A DNA stretch of 64,000 nt from Trabulsiella odontotermitis (GTDB lineage Bacteria > Pseudomonadota > Gammaproteobacteria > Enterobacterales > Enterobacteriaceae): positions 620,001-684,000 of the forward strand of contig NZ_CP125781.1 in assembly GCF_030053895.1 (NCBI RefSeq), written 5' to 3'. The notes beneath the pieces are model-generated. The model was not told the DNA's origin. It searched no databases and saw only the letters and a program-made list of their open reading frames with translations. The position numbers and the translations under genes are program-made. Position 1 is the stretch's first letter; each line of letters begins with the position of its first letter. Below are positions 41,818 to 51,198 of the stretch, piece by piece.

Positions 41818-43302
41818 TTAATTGCGGAACGGGTTTGCCGTCTTGCTGCTGGACGTCGTGCGCGTAGCGGCAGGCTGTGCCGCTGGCGCTGCGTTGTCGG
41901 CACTATAGCCGTCAGCGCTGGCGTCCTGCTGCGGGTTTTCCGGCGCCACCGATTCCGGGGTGGTGGAGATCGGTTTACCCAACGCACTGTTCAGTGAAAC
42001 CAGATCCTGCTCATTCAGCGTACCGAGCGCGGATTTGATATTCAGCTGGTTAATCAGGTAGTTATAACGCGCACTGGAGAGCTGCTGCTTCGCGTTATAC
42101 AGCGTGGTGGTGGCGTCCAGCACATCAACGATCGTACGGGTACCCACCGAGTAACCGGCTTCCATCGCATCTAACGAGCTCTGGGCAGAAACCACAGCCT
42201 GTTTGTAGGCGTTGATGCTGCTGATAGAGGCGTTAATGTTATTGAAGGAAGAACGCACAGTCTGCACAACGCTGCGGTGCGCGCTTTCCAGTTGCTCGCT
42301 GGCGCCGACAAAGTTGTACTGCGCCTGTTTCACCTGAGAGTTAACCATTCCACCCTGATACAGCGGCAGAGAGAAATTCAGGCCGATTTTATTCTGACCG
42401 ATGTTGCTGTCGTCATAACGGGAGGCGTTAGCGCCACCGGTGCTGGAACCGCTGTAGGAGGTGTCAGACACCGCAGTAGAGGCGCTTAAGCTCAGGGTTG
42501 GCAAATGGCCGTCCTGGGCGAGGCGAATCTGCTCACGCGCCAGATCCTGGCTTAAACGAGCCTGCAGCAGCGACAGGTTGCGGTTTTCCGCTTCCTTCAG
42601 CAGCGCGTTGACAGCGTTCGGCTTGTCGGTTTTGAAGCTATCGACGTTCAGGGATGCCAGTTCCGGGTAGTAATTACCGGTTACCTGACGCAGCTGTTCA
42701 ACGGCATTGTCGAGGTTGTTACGGGCAGTGACTTCGTTGGCCAGCACGTTATCGTACTGTGAACGGGCGTTCTGCACGTCGGTGATGGCAACCAGGCCCA
42801 CATTAAAGCGCTGAGTGGTTTGATCCAACTGGCGGTAAATCGCCTGTTTCTGCGCTTCAGTGTAGGAGAGTGAATCAATGGCGCTCAGGACGTTGAAATA
42901 GGCCGTCGCGGTGTTCAGGATAAGCGTCTGCTGGTCAGTCTGATAAGTGACATCCTGAATGCCGGCTGATTTTTCCTGCAGCGAGAGCTGACGCCATTTC
43001 GACATATCAAACAGCGTCTGGGTCAGTGACAGAGATGCACTGGTCGCGTTAGAGTTAACGCCATTTTGATCACGGTAACCGTTGCTGTACTCATAGTCCG
43101 CACCAAGGCCCAGTTGAGGAAGCAGTGGGCTGCGCGCTTCGTTAATCTTCTCGAATGCAGCATCGCGATCGGCTGCTGATTTACGCAGGTCAGGGTTGCT
43201 GACACGTGCCTGCTGATACACTTGAAGCAAGTTATCCGCCTGGCTCATTGCGCTGAAACCAGACAGGCTCAGGCCGATAAGGATAGGGAGCAATTTCTTC
43301 AT
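41818..43302 (-). CDS. tolC: Outer membrane efflux channel TolC
   Basis: The 494-residue trimeric channel works with AcrAB, MacAB, EmrAB and type I secretion systems. It has a signal peptide (MKKLLPILIGLSLSGFSAMSQA) and two homologous halves with helix-strand repeats, each with an NxxTAxxxYxN-like turn (for example NTATAYFNVL and DATTTLYNAK). The C-terminal tail after the barrel (Ala/Gln/Thr-rich, ending NPFRN) is variable and dispensable in E. coli. An in-frame ATG two codons upstream exists, as in E. coli. Divergent from nudF. Confidence 0.98.
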   Translation of the reverse strand: MKKLLPILIGLSLSGFSAMSQADNLLQVYQQARVSNPDLRKSAADRDAAFEKINEARSPLLPQLGLGADYEYSNGYRDQNGVNSNATSASLSLTQTLFDMSKWRQLSLQEKSAGIQDVTYQTDQQTLILNTATAYFNVLSAIDSLSYTEAQKQAIYRQLDQTTQRFNVGLVAITDVQNARSQYDNVLANEVTARNNLDNAVEQLRQVTGNYYPELASLNVDSFKTDKPNAVNALLKEAENRNLSLLQARLSQDLAREQIRLAQDGHLPTLSLSASTAVSDTSYSGSSTGGANASRYDDSNIGQNKIGLNFSLPLYQGGMVNSQVKQAQYNFVGASEQLESAHRSVVQTVRSSFNNINASISSINAYKQAVVSAQSSLDAMEAGYSVGTRTIVDVLDATTTLYNAKQQLSSARYNYLINQLNIKSALGTLNEQDLVSLNSALGKPISTTPESVAPENPQQDASADGYSADNAAPAAQPAATRTTSSSKTANPFRN

Positions 43303-43506
43303 TTGCATTCCTTGTTGTGAAGCATTTAGCGCTGATCTAATTCAAAAAAAATGTTCGCCGATTGTACCAGAGTCTGCCATTCGAAAAAGTTGGCGTAATG
43401 TGCCATCTGGCGTTAATTTGCACCAATCTATCATATGGTCAGTAAAACAGTAGCCAAACTGACTTTAAATCCACAATTTCACCACAATCACTGGCAGGAC
43501 CGAATA

Positions 43507-44136
43507 ATGACTCAGCCTCATGAACAGGCCGTTACCTTCTCCAAAAAAGATGTAGAAATTATTGCACGTGAATCGCTTTACCGCGGTTTTTTTTCGCTTG
43601 ATCTTTACCGCTTTCGCCATCGTTTGTTTAATGGCGAAATGAGCGGCGAAGTGACGCGAGAAATTTTTGAGCGCGGTCATGCGGCAGTCTTGCTACCCTT
43701 TGACCCAGTACGTGATGAAGTGGTGCTCGTCGAGCAAATCCGAATTGCGGCGTATGACTCCAGTGAGACGCCGTGGCTGCTGGAGATGGTTGCCGGTATG
43801 ATAGAAGAGGGCGAAACGGTGGAAGATGTCGCCCGCCGCGAAGCGGTCGAAGAGGCCGGACTGATTGTTGGCCGTACCCGCCCGGTACTGAGTTATCTGG
43901 CAAGTCCGGGGGGAACCAGCGAGCGCCTGTCTATTTTAGTGGGCGAAGTGGACGCCTCAACCGCGAGTGGAATTCACGGTCTGGCTGATGAAAACGAAGA
44001 CATTCGGGTTCATGTGGTAAGCCGGGAACAGGCTTACCAGTGGGTAGAAGAGGGGAAAATCGACAACGCAGCGTCTGTCATCGCTCTGCAATGGCTGCAA
44101 CTGCATTATCAGGCTTTACGAAACGAGTGGAAATAA
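43507..44136 (+). CDS. nudF: ADP-ribose diphosphatase NudF
   Basis: The 209-residue Nudix hydrolase cleaves ADP-ribose to AMP and ribose 5-phosphate. The Nudix box reads GMIEEGETVEDVARREAVEE plus AGLIVG (about 97-122), with all catalytic Glu residues. The ATG at 43507 gives exactly the E. coli length. The stop TAA overlaps the next start by one base (TAATG), so yqiB is translationally coupled. First gene of nudF-yqiB-cpdA-yqiA-parE. Confidence 0.96.
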   Translation: MTQPHEQAVTFSKKDVEIIARESLYRGFFSLDLYRFRHRLFNGEMSGEVTREIFERGHAAVLLPFDPVRDEVVLVEQIRIAAYDSSETPWLLEMVAGMIEEGETVEDVARREAVEEAGLIVGRTRPVLSYLASPGGTSERLSILVGEVDASTASGIHGLADENEDIRVHVVSREQAYQWVEEGKIDNAASVIALQWLQLHYQALRNEWK

Positions 44137-44558
44137 TGAAGCGTTATACACCTGACTTTCCAGAAATGATGCGCTTGTGCGAGACTAATTTTGCACATTT
44201 GCGCCGCCTGCTGCCTCGTACAGACGCACCCGGCGAAACGGTGAGCTATCAGGTGGCGAATGCGCAATATCGGTTAACGATAACCGAGACCACCCGCTAC
44301 ACTACATTGGTGGAAATTGAACAGACGGCGCCCGCGATAAGCTACTGGAGCCTGCCGTCAATGACCGTGCGGCTTTATCATGATGCGATGGTGGCTGAAG
44401 TGTGTTCAAGCCAGCAGATCTTTCGCTTCAAAGCACGGTATGATTACCCGAATAAGAAGTTGCATCAACGCGACGAAAAGCATCAAATCAATCAGTTTCT
44501 CGCTGATTGGCTGCGATATTGTTTAGCACATGGAGCGATGGCGATTCCGGTTTACTAA
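44136..44558 (+). CDS. yqiB: DUF1249 protein YqiB
   Basis: The 140-residue protein is very similar to E. coli YqiB, with MKRYTPDFPEMMRLCETNF at the start and SYWSLPSMTVRLYHDAMVAE and DYPNKKLHQRDEKHQINQF later. No function is established. It overlaps nudF by one base and precedes cpdA by 25 bases. The strong conservation argues for a real role within this operon. Confidence 0.93.
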   Translation: MKRYTPDFPEMMRLCETNFAHLRRLLPRTDAPGETVSYQVANAQYRLTITETTRYTTLVEIEQTAPAISYWSLPSMTVRLYHDAMVAEVCSSQQIFRFKARYDYPNKKLHQRDEKHQINQFLADWLRYCLAHGAMAIPVY

Positions 44559-44583
44559 GCGTCGTGAAACCTAAGGACACCAT

Positions 44584-45411
44584 TTGGAAAGCCTGTTAAA
44601 CCTTCCTCTGGCTGGTGGGGCCAGGGTCAGGATATTACAAATTACAGATACTCACCTGTTTGCTGAGAAACATGAAACGCTGTTGGGAGTGAATACCTGG
44701 GAAAGTTACCAGGCGGTACTGGAGGCTATCCGCGCCTCACAGCGTGAATGTGACCTGATTGTAGCAACAGGGGATTTGGCGCAGGATCACTCTTCCGCGG
44801 CCTACCAGCTTTTTGCTGAAGGCATCGCGGGCTTTGCCGCACCTTGTGTCTGGTTGCCGGGGAATCATGATTTCCAGCCGGCGATGTACAGCACCTTACA
44901 GGATGCCGGAATCTCTCCCGCAAAGCGCGTACTGGTGGGCGACCACTGGCAGATCCTCATGCTCGACAGCCAGGTATTTGGTGTCCCGCATGGCGAACTG
45001 AGCGACTTCCAGCTCGAATGGCTGGAGCACAAACTTGCGGAATCCGTCGATCGCTACACGTTGCTGTTGCTGCATCATCATCCGCTGGCGTCAGGTTGCA
45101 GCTGGCTTGATCAACACAGTCTACGCAATGCCGGGGCGCTGGATCAGGTGCTTAGCGCGTATCCGCGCGTCAAAAATCTGCTCTGCGGGCATATTCATCA
45201 GGAAATGGACGTTGACTGGAACGGGCGGCGAATGATGGCAACACCATCGACCTGCGTGCAGTTTAAACCGCACTGCGCCAATTTTACGCTCGACACTATC
45301 GCGCCGGGCTGGCGCTGGATCGAGCTGTATCCTGACGGCTCGTTGACCACGGAAGTTTGTCGACTCGAAGCGGCGCAGTTCCGTCCTGATACCGCTTCGG
45401 AAGGGTATTAA
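44584..45411 (+). CDS. cpdA: 3',5'-cyclic-AMP phosphodiesterase CpdA
   Basis: The 275-residue metallophosphoesterase hydrolyses cAMP and so tempers CRP-dependent control. The two-metal motifs DTHLF, TGDLAQDHS, PGNHDF, HHHPL and GHIHQ are all present. Translation starts at TTG (44584), as in E. coli, preceded by AAGGACACCAT; this weak start may keep levels low. Third gene of the nudF operon. Confidence 0.96.
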   Translation: MESLLNLPLAGGARVRILQITDTHLFAEKHETLLGVNTWESYQAVLEAIRASQRECDLIVATGDLAQDHSSAAYQLFAEGIAGFAAPCVWLPGNHDFQPAMYSTLQDAGISPAKRVLVGDHWQILMLDSQVFGVPHGELSDFQLEWLEHKLAESVDRYTLLLLHHHPLASGCSWLDQHSLRNAGALDQVLSAYPRVKNLLCGHIHQEMDVDWNGRRMMATPSTCVQFKPHCANFTLDTIAPGWRWIELYPDGSLTTEVCRLEAAQFRPDTASEGY

Positions 45412-45419
45412 GGTTTCGC

Positions 45420-45995
45420 ATGTCTACGCTTCTTTACTTGCACGGTTTCAACAGCTCGCCTCGCTCAGAGAAAGCGGCGGCCATGAAAAACTGGCTGGCG
45501 CAGGCGCATCCGGAAATAAATATGGTGGTCCCGCAACTGCCAGCGTTTCCGGCGGAAGCGGCTGAACTGCTGGAAGGATTAGTGCTGGAGCTCGGCGGCG
45601 AACCGCTGGGGGTGGTTGGTTCATCGCTCGGCGGCTATTACGCCACCTGGCTGTCGCAATGCTTTATGCTGCCCGCTGTAGTGGTTAATCCGGCGATTAA
45701 ACCCTTTGAACTCTTGCTAAACTATCTCGGTCAGAATGAGAATCCCTACACCGGTGAACAATATGTGCTAGAGTCACGCCATATTTACGATCTCAAAGTG
45801 ATGCAGATCGACCCGCTGGAAGCGCCGGATCTTATCTGGTTGCTGCAACAGACGGGTGACGAAGTGCTTGATTACCGCCAGGCTGTTGAGTATTACGCCT
45901 CCTGCCGTCAGACGGTGGAGGAGGGCGGTAACCACGCATTTATTGGCTTCGAAGATCACTTCACACAGATTATCGATTTCCTGGGTTTGCACTGA
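45420..45995 (+). CDS. yqiA: Alpha/beta-hydrolase esterase YqiA
   Basis: The 191-residue protein belongs to the UPF0227 esterase family. The oxyanion segment YLHGFNSSPRS, the nucleophile elbow GSSLGGYYA (Ser near residue 70) and the late GGNHAF histidine complete a catalytic triad. E. coli YqiA shows esterase activity on short acyl and palmitoyl-CoA substrates; its role in the cell is not clear. It starts 8 bases after cpdA and precedes parE by 27 bases. Confidence 0.94.
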   Translation: MSTLLYLHGFNSSPRSEKAAAMKNWLAQAHPEINMVVPQLPAFPAEAAELLEGLVLELGGEPLGVVGSSLGGYYATWLSQCFMLPAVVVNPAIKPFELLLNYLGQNENPYTGEQYVLESRHIYDLKVMQIDPLEAPDLIWLLQQTGDEVLDYRQAVEYYASCRQTVEEGGNHAFIGFEDHFTQIIDFLGLH

Positions 45996-46022
45996 GCAAA
46001 CTGAACTATCTACGAACAGATC

Positions 46023-47918
46023 ATGACGCAATCTTCATATAACGCTGATGCCATTGAGGTACTCACCGGGCTAGAGCCGGTCCGCCGCCGCCCGGGGATG
46101 TATACCGACACCACTCGCCCTAACCATTTAGGGCAGGAAGTCATTGATAACAGCGTGGACGAAGCGCTGGCGGGCCACGCGAAACGCGTGGAAGTTATTC
46201 TGCATGCCGATCAGTCGCTGGAAGTCATCGACGACGGTCGCGGCATGCCGGTGGATATCCACCCGGAAGAAGGTGTTCCGGCGGTGGAGCTGATCCTCTG
46301 TCGGCTGCATGCGGGGGGCAAGTTCTCCAACAAAAACTACCAGTTTTCCGGCGGCCTTCACGGCGTGGGGATCTCCGTGGTGAACGCCCTGTCAAAACGC
46401 GTTGAAGTGAACGTGCGCCGTGACGCGCAGGTCTACAGCATCGCCTTTGAAAACGGTGAGAAGGTGGAGGATCTCCACATCACCGGTACCTGCGGCAAGC
46501 GCAACACCGGCACCAGTGTGCATTTCTGGCCGGACGAAAGCTTCTTCGACATCCCTCGCTTTTCCGTTTCCCGCCTCACACATCTGCTGAAAGCCAAAGC
46601 GGTGCTGTGCCCGGGCGTCGAAATCGTTTTCAAAGATAACGTCAACAACACCGAGCAAACCTGGCGCTATGAAGACGGTCTGAACGACTATCTGAGCGAA
46701 GCGGTTAACGGTCTGCCGCTGCTGCCTGAAAAGCCGTTTGTCGGTAATTTTGAAGGCGACACCGAAGCCGTGGACTGGGCGTTGCTATGGCTGCCGGAAG
46801 GCGGCGAGCTGCTGACCGAAAGCTACGTCAACCTGATCCCAACCCTGCAGGGCGGTACGCACGTCAACGGTCTGCGTCAGGGGCTGCTGGATGCGATGCG
46901 CGAATTCTGCGAATACCGCAATATTCTGCCACGCGGCGTGAAGCTGTCGGCGGAAGATATCTGGGATCGCTGCGCTTATGTGCTGTCAGTGAAAATGCAG
47001 GATCCGCAGTTCGCCGGGCAGACGAAAGAGCGTCTCTCTTCGCGTCAGTGCGCGGCGTTTGTTTCCGGCGTGGTGAAAGATGCCTTCAGCCTGTGGCTGA
47101 ACCAGAACGTGCAGTCCGCAGAGCTGCTGGCCGAAATGGCGATCTCCAGCGCCCAGCGCCGTCTGCGTGCGGCGAAGAAAGTGGTGCGTAAAAAACTGAC
47201 CAGCGGCCCGGCGCTGCCTGGTAAACTGGCGGATTGCACCGCACAGGATCTCAATCGCACCGAACTGTTCCTGGTGGAAGGGGACTCCGCAGGCGGTTCC
47301 GCCAAGCAGGCGCGCGATCGTGAATATCAGGCGATCATGCCGCTGAAGGGTAAGATCCTGAATACGTGGGAAGTCTCTTCTGATGAAGTGCTGGCCTCGC
47401 AGGAGGTTCACGACATTTCTGTGGCAATCGGCATTGATCCGGACAGCGATGATCTCAGCCAACTGCGCTACGGTAAAATTTGTATCCTCGCGGATGCGGA
47501 CTCCGACGGCCTGCACATCGCCACGCTGCTGTGCGCGCTGTTTGTGCGGCACTTCCGCACGCTGGTGAAAGAGGGGCACGTTTACGTCGCACTGCCGCCG
47601 CTCTACCGAATCGATCTCGGCAAAGAGGTTTATTACGCGCTGACGGAAGAAGAGAAAGCGGGTGTACTCGAACAGCTCAAACGCAAAAAGGGCAAACCGA
47701 ACGTGCAGCGCTTTAAAGGGCTGGGCGAGATGAACCCGATGCAGTTGCGTGAAACCACGCTCGATCCGAACACCCGCCGTCTGGTGCAGTTAATCATTAC
47801 CGATGAAGATGAACAGCAGACCACCGCCATGATGGATATGCTGCTGGCCAAAAAACGGTCGGAAGATCGTCGTAACTGGCTGCAGGAAAAAGGCGATATG
47901 GCGGATATCGAAGCGTAA
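46023..47918 (+). CDS. parE: DNA topoisomerase IV subunit B
   Basis: The 631-residue ATPase subunit, with ParC, unlinks daughter chromosomes. GHKL ATPase motifs (VIDNSVDEALAGH, DDGRGMPVDIHP, GGLHGVGISVVNAL) are in the first 120 residues; a transducer domain follows; the TOPRIM domain has LVEGDSAGGSAKQARDR (about 410) and ADADSDGLHIATL (about 490). No change at positions usually linked with quinolone resistance is evident, though this was judged by eye. Last gene of the nudF operon. Confidence 0.98.
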   Translation: MTQSSYNADAIEVLTGLEPVRRRPGMYTDTTRPNHLGQEVIDNSVDEALAGHAKRVEVILHADQSLEVIDDGRGMPVDIHPEEGVPAVELILCRLHAGGKFSNKNYQFSGGLHGVGISVVNALSKRVEVNVRRDAQVYSIAFENGEKVEDLHITGTCGKRNTGTSVHFWPDESFFDIPRFSVSRLTHLLKAKAVLCPGVEIVFKDNVNNTEQTWRYEDGLNDYLSEAVNGLPLLPEKPFVGNFEGDTEAVDWALLWLPEGGELLTESYVNLIPTLQGGTHVNGLRQGLLDAMREFCEYRNILPRGVKLSAEDIWDRCAYVLSVKMQDPQFAGQTKERLSSRQCAAFVSGVVKDAFSLWLNQNVQSAELLAEMAISSAQRRLRAAKKVVRKKLTSGPALPGKLADCTAQDLNRTELFLVEGDSAGGSAKQARDREYQAIMPLKGKILNTWEVSSDEVLASQEVHDISVAIGIDPDSDDLSQLRYGKICILADADSDGLHIATLLCALFVRHFRTLVKEGHVYVALPPLYRIDLGKEVYYALTEEEKAGVLEQLKRKKGKPNVQRFKGLGEMNPMQLRETTLDPNTRRLVQLIITDEDEQQTTAMMDMLLAKKRSEDRRNWLQEKGDMADIEA

Positions 47919-47924
47919 TAAAAG

Positions 47925-47995
47925 GCCCGGTGGCGCTGACGCTTACCGGGCCTGTAAAACCGTAAGCCGGGCAAACGCAGTGCCGCCCGGCAATA
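47925..47995. repeat. Pair of REP elements between parE and ygiN
   Basis: GCCCGGTGGCGCTGACGCTTACCGGGCC and, 10 bases later, a second imperfect palindrome GCCGGGCAAACGCAGTGCCGCCCGGC have the REP/BIME form. They lie between convergent genes and probably act as 3' mRNA stabilisers or gyrase/IHF sites. Confidence 0.85.
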
Positions 47996-48003
47996 CACAA
48001 GGG

Positions 48004-48318
48004 TTAAACCCCGTTCTCCAGAATGCGAATATGGCTTTCGAGCACACTCGCTTTTACTGCTTCGCTCCACGCTTTCATGTGCGGGGTCTGCAGATGCGCT
48101 TCGAGATGCGCCACGGTTTCCCACAACTCCACCATCACGATAGAATCCGGCGCGGTCGCCTGAAAGCTGACACCCGCCGCGTGATCGACCATCGGCGCAT
48201 AGCCGTGACAGCCTTCTTCTTTTAACACGGTCGGAATAATTTTCGCGAACTCATCCAGCACTGCCTGACGATGGTGTTGCCCGGGACGGGTGCGGATTTC
48301 TGCAATCACTGTCAACAT
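48004..48318 (-). CDS. ygiN: Putative quinol monooxygenase YgiN
   Basis: The 104-residue protein has the antibiotic biosynthesis monooxygenase (ABM, ferredoxin-like) fold: MLTVIAEIRTRPGQ, then EEGCHGYAPMVD, MVELWETVAHLEAHLQTPHM. E. coli YgiN oxidises menadiol in vitro and is thought to form a quinone redox cycle with MdaB, whose gene lies 35 bases upstream. It is the second gene of this two-gene unit. Confidence 0.95.
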   Translation of the reverse strand: MLTVIAEIRTRPGQHHRQAVLDEFAKIIPTVLKEEGCHGYAPMVDHAAGVSFQATAPDSIVMVELWETVAHLEAHLQTPHMKAWSEAVKASVLESHIRILENGV

Positions 48319-48353
48319 GGTTAACTCAACTCCTTTGTTTTACCTGCGTCTAG

Positions 48354-48935
48354 TTAACCAAAAATCTCCGCCAGATGCTTGCGATATTCTGCGATATACG
48401 TGGGGACATCCGGCATTTTGATCACGTCGTGAACGATAAACGTCGGCAATGCTTCCATTCCCAGGAATTGATTGGCTTTGTGGAACGGCAGGTAAACACC
48501 GTCAACACCAACACCGTGGAAGAACTGCGCTTCATCAGAGAACGCTTCTGCAGGCGCGTTCCAGGTGAGCGACAGCATGTATTTTTTGCCCTGAATCAGA
48601 CCGCCGGAACCGTATTTTTTGCTGGCATCGGAACGGGTACGGCCATCGCTGGCATACAGAGAACCATGACCTTCGGTAAAGACATCATCGATGTACTTTT
48701 TGACCGTCCACGGTGCGCCCATCCACCATCCCGGCATCTGCCAGATAATGACGTCAGCCCAGAGGAACTTCTGTACTTCTTCTTTGATGTCGTAGTCGCT
48801 GTCAGCACGAACGACTTTAACATCATGTCCGGCATCGCGGAGCGCGCCATCCGCGACCTCGGTCAGGGTGTCATTTAACTGGCCGTTGGAATGGGCGAAT
48901 TTTTTCGCACCGTTGATAATCAAAATGTTGCTCAT
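48354..48935 (-). CDS. mdaB: NADPH:quinone oxidoreductase MdaB
   Basis: The 193-residue flavodoxin-fold enzyme (DT-diaphorase family) reduces quinones by two electrons using NADPH and FAD. Visible are ILIINGAKKFAHSNGQLNDTL for the FAD phosphates, WQMPGWWMGAPWTVKKYID for the isoalloxazine, and LTWNAPAEAF. The gene is next to ygiN and convergent in function with it; 110 bases separate it from qseC, which is transcribed the same way. Confidence 0.96.
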   Translation of the reverse strand: MSNILIINGAKKFAHSNGQLNDTLTEVADGALRDAGHDVKVVRADSDYDIKEEVQKFLWADVIIWQMPGWWMGAPWTVKKYIDDVFTEGHGSLYASDGRTRSDASKKYGSGGLIQGKKYMLSLTWNAPAEAFSDEAQFFHGVGVDGVYLPFHKANQFLGMEALPTFIVHDVIKMPDVPTYIAEYRKHLAEIFG

Positions 48936-49045
48936 GTCTTGTCCCCAATGTAACGAGTTTGGCAGTGATAATACGCGAACTAACGAAAGGGAAAAATGAG
49001 CAAAATGTGCAAAGTCTTTTGCTCAAAGCGCAATAATTAAACGTT

Positions 49046-50395
49046 TTACCACCACACGCGCGCGATGAACCCCCCTTCCGGCGCGTTGCCAAAGGTGACC
49101 GACATCTGATGCAGGGCGGCAATGCGGCGAACGATAGACAACCCAAGCCCGCTGCCGGTTTGATCTTGTCCCGGCGGGCGGTAAAAGCGTTCGCCAATGC
49201 GCGCCAGCGCTTCTTCACTGACACCGGGGCCGTTATCCCGAACGGTAAACTGACGAGCGCTCAACGTCACATCAACCTGGCTACCGCGGGGGCTGTAACG
49301 AATGGCGTTATCAAGCAGATTTCGTACCAGCAGGCTGAGCAACAGCGGCTGCCCGGCATGCACCACGCCCTGCGCTTCCATGTGCAGACGCACGTCGATA
49401 CCGGCGGACTGTGCGGAAGGGTAAATATCAATCACTGCCGATTGCAGCAGATCTTCCATCGGGATCGGTGCGATGTCATCGGGCTGTGACAGTGAGTCCA
49501 GGCGCGACAGCGTCAGCAGTTGTTCGACCAGCCTTGACGCGCGATCAATGCCGGTGTGCAACTGAGCGAGCGCCTTTTCCCGTGTTTCGGGATCGTCCAC
49601 CGAGAGTTGCGCCACTTCGGTCTGGACTTTCAGCGCTGTCAGCGGGCTGCGCAGTTCATGCGCTGCATCAGAGGTGAAACGGCGTTCGCGCACCACCATG
49701 TTATGTGTACGCTGAAACAGCTGATTCAGCGCATCCACCAGTGGTCGCACCTCGCTGGGCACGCCGTCTGTGCCGATGGGCTCAGCGGATTCCGGCGAAC
49801 GCACCTGCAACGAACGGGTGATCCTTTTTAGCGGCGACAGTTCACGGCTCAGCAATACAAACAGCAGAATGAGCATCAGCGGCAACGCTATCAGCCAGGG
49901 CGTCAGCTGCGAGGTGATGATATCCAGCGCCATTTCCTGGCGGTAATCCCATTCCTGACCGACGGCGATGCGGTATTGCCCGTCGCGCGTCGTCAGCCAG
50001 AGAAAGCGCCACGCGTCGTCATCGTCCTTCAGTTGACTATCATCGAAGCCATCGCGGCGATAGTTATAAGAAATGTCGCGCCCGTTTTCGCCATCATCGA
50101 GCAGGCGTTTACCGTCGGCGGTGAAAATGGCAAACGCCAGCGCGTCATCATCCAGATGACCGTGTTTGATCTTTTTACGCTCCGCCACCGTCGGGGTAAG
50201 TGAATGCACACTCGCAAAATCCATCGCGCTGAGGCGTTTGGCGAACAGCATTTGCTGGGTGTCGAACAGCTTGTCGAGTTTTTCCGAGGTTTGCTGCCAG
50301 GCGAAAAAGCTGGCGCAACCCCAGGCTATGAGCGTCAGCAGGAAAAACAGCAGAGTCAGCCGCAGACGGAGGCTGAGCTGGCGAATGAGCGTCAT
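49046..50395 (-). CDS. qseC: Sensor histidine kinase QseC
   Basis: The 449-residue kinase has a membrane segment near 10-32, a periplasmic sensor domain (about 33-160), a second membrane segment (about 160-185), a HAMP region, the dimerisation helix with the phospho-accepting His in DAAHELRSPLTALK (about 246), and the ATP-binding domain with NLLDNAIRYS, DNGPGVS and GSGLGLSIV. E. coli QseC has been reported to sense autoinducer-3 and catecholamines and it controls QseB by phosphorylation and, importantly, dephosphorylation. It overlaps qseB by 4 bases. Confidence 0.96.
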   Translation of the reverse strand: MTLIRQLSLRLRLTLLFFLLTLIAWGCASFFAWQQTSEKLDKLFDTQQMLFAKRLSAMDFASVHSLTPTVAERKKIKHGHLDDDALAFAIFTADGKRLLDDGENGRDISYNYRRDGFDDSQLKDDDDAWRFLWLTTRDGQYRIAVGQEWDYRQEMALDIITSQLTPWLIALPLMLILLFVLLSRELSPLKRITRSLQVRSPESAEPIGTDGVPSEVRPLVDALNQLFQRTHNMVVRERRFTSDAAHELRSPLTALKVQTEVAQLSVDDPETREKALAQLHTGIDRASRLVEQLLTLSRLDSLSQPDDIAPIPMEDLLQSAVIDIYPSAQSAGIDVRLHMEAQGVVHAGQPLLLSLLVRNLLDNAIRYSPRGSQVDVTLSARQFTVRDNGPGVSEEALARIGERFYRPPGQDQTGSGLGLSIVRRIAALHQMSVTFGNAPEGGFIARVWW

Positions 50396-51051
50396 ACATC
50401 ACCTAAGGTGTAGCCGATGCCGTGCACCGTGCGAATAAAATCAGAACCGAGCTTGCGGCGAAGATGGTGGACATGGACTTCCACGGCATTGCTGGAGACG
50501 TCGTCGTCCCAGTTATACAGCTTCTCTTCAATCAGCTTACGCGGCAGCACGCGCCCGGTGTTACGCAGCAGCAACTCCAGCAGGGCAAACTCTTTCGGTT
50601 TGAGCGCCAGCGGCTCGCCGGATAACGTCGCCGTCAGTTTGCCAGGGTCAAGCGTTACCGCGCCGTGGCGCAATTCATTACTCGACTGGCCGTGCGAACG
50701 GCGAATCAGCGCTTCGAGGCGTGCTGCCACCTCAATCAGTGCAAAGGGTTTGCACAAATAGTCATCAGCGCCGAGGCGTAACCCTTCCACGCGCTGCGAC
50801 AGCGCATCGCGGGCGGTGAGGATCAGTACCGGCTCGCTGTGGCCTTTGTTGCGCCATTCGCGCAGGATATCCAGCCCGTCAATGCCGGGCAGGGAGAGAT
50901 CAAGGATCACCGCATCGTAAGGCGCGGCATAAAGTGCGGCTTTTCCTTCGTCGCCGCGGGTGAACCAGTCGAGGCTAAAGCCCATTTTGCTCAGGCCCGC
51001 TTTCAGGCCATCGCCGATAAGCTTGTCGTCTTCTACCAGTAAAATGCGCAT
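50392..51051 (-). CDS. qseB: Response regulator QseB
   Basis: The 219-residue OmpR/PhoB-type regulator has a receiver domain with the phospho-acceptor Asp51 (VILDLSLPG), acidic pair at EDD 7-9 and Lys in KPFALIEV, and a winged-helix DNA-binding domain (HHLRRKLGSDFIRTVHGIGY). ATG 51051 gives the family length; an in-frame start 15 codons upstream adds unlike residues. qseC overlaps its end by 4 bases. The divergent ygiW gene has a QseB/PmrA-type box. Confidence 0.96.
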   Translation of the reverse strand: MRILLVEDDKLIGDGLKAGLSKMGFSLDWFTRGDEGKAALYAAPYDAVILDLSLPGIDGLDILREWRNKGHSEPVLILTARDALSQRVEGLRLGADDYLCKPFALIEVAARLEALIRRSHGQSSNELRHGAVTLDPGKLTATLSGEPLALKPKEFALLELLLRNTGRVLPRKLIEEKLYNWDDDVSSNAVEVHVHHLRRKLGSDFIRTVHGIGYTLGDV

Positions 51052-51133
51052 AAGATCGTCCTTGTGAAGCGTTACTACCTTCAGTAAACCCGCCATAACC
51101 GTCGCTGTACAGCAGAAAAATTTCTTTTTTTCT

Positions 51134-51150
51134 CTTAAGAAGTTGTTAAG
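51134..51150 (+). promoter_or_regulatory. PmrA/QseB-type direct repeat before ygiW
   Basis: CTTAAG, a 5-nt spacer and GTTAAG match the PmrA box (YTTAAK-N5-YTTAAK) except for one base. It lies 49 bases before the ygiW start and 83 bases before qseB. QseB and PmrA recognise related sequences, and both are linked to ygiW and qseBC control in E. coli and Salmonella. Confidence 0.65.
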
Positions 51151-51198
51151 TTTTACCTTGTGTAATGGACACCACAGAGATGAGAAAGGAGAGTAGAA

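Noticed and set aside
43303..43506. Marbox upstream of tolC
   Set aside because: TTTGCACCAATC resembles half of the consensus, but the other half does not fit and I could not support a specific site.
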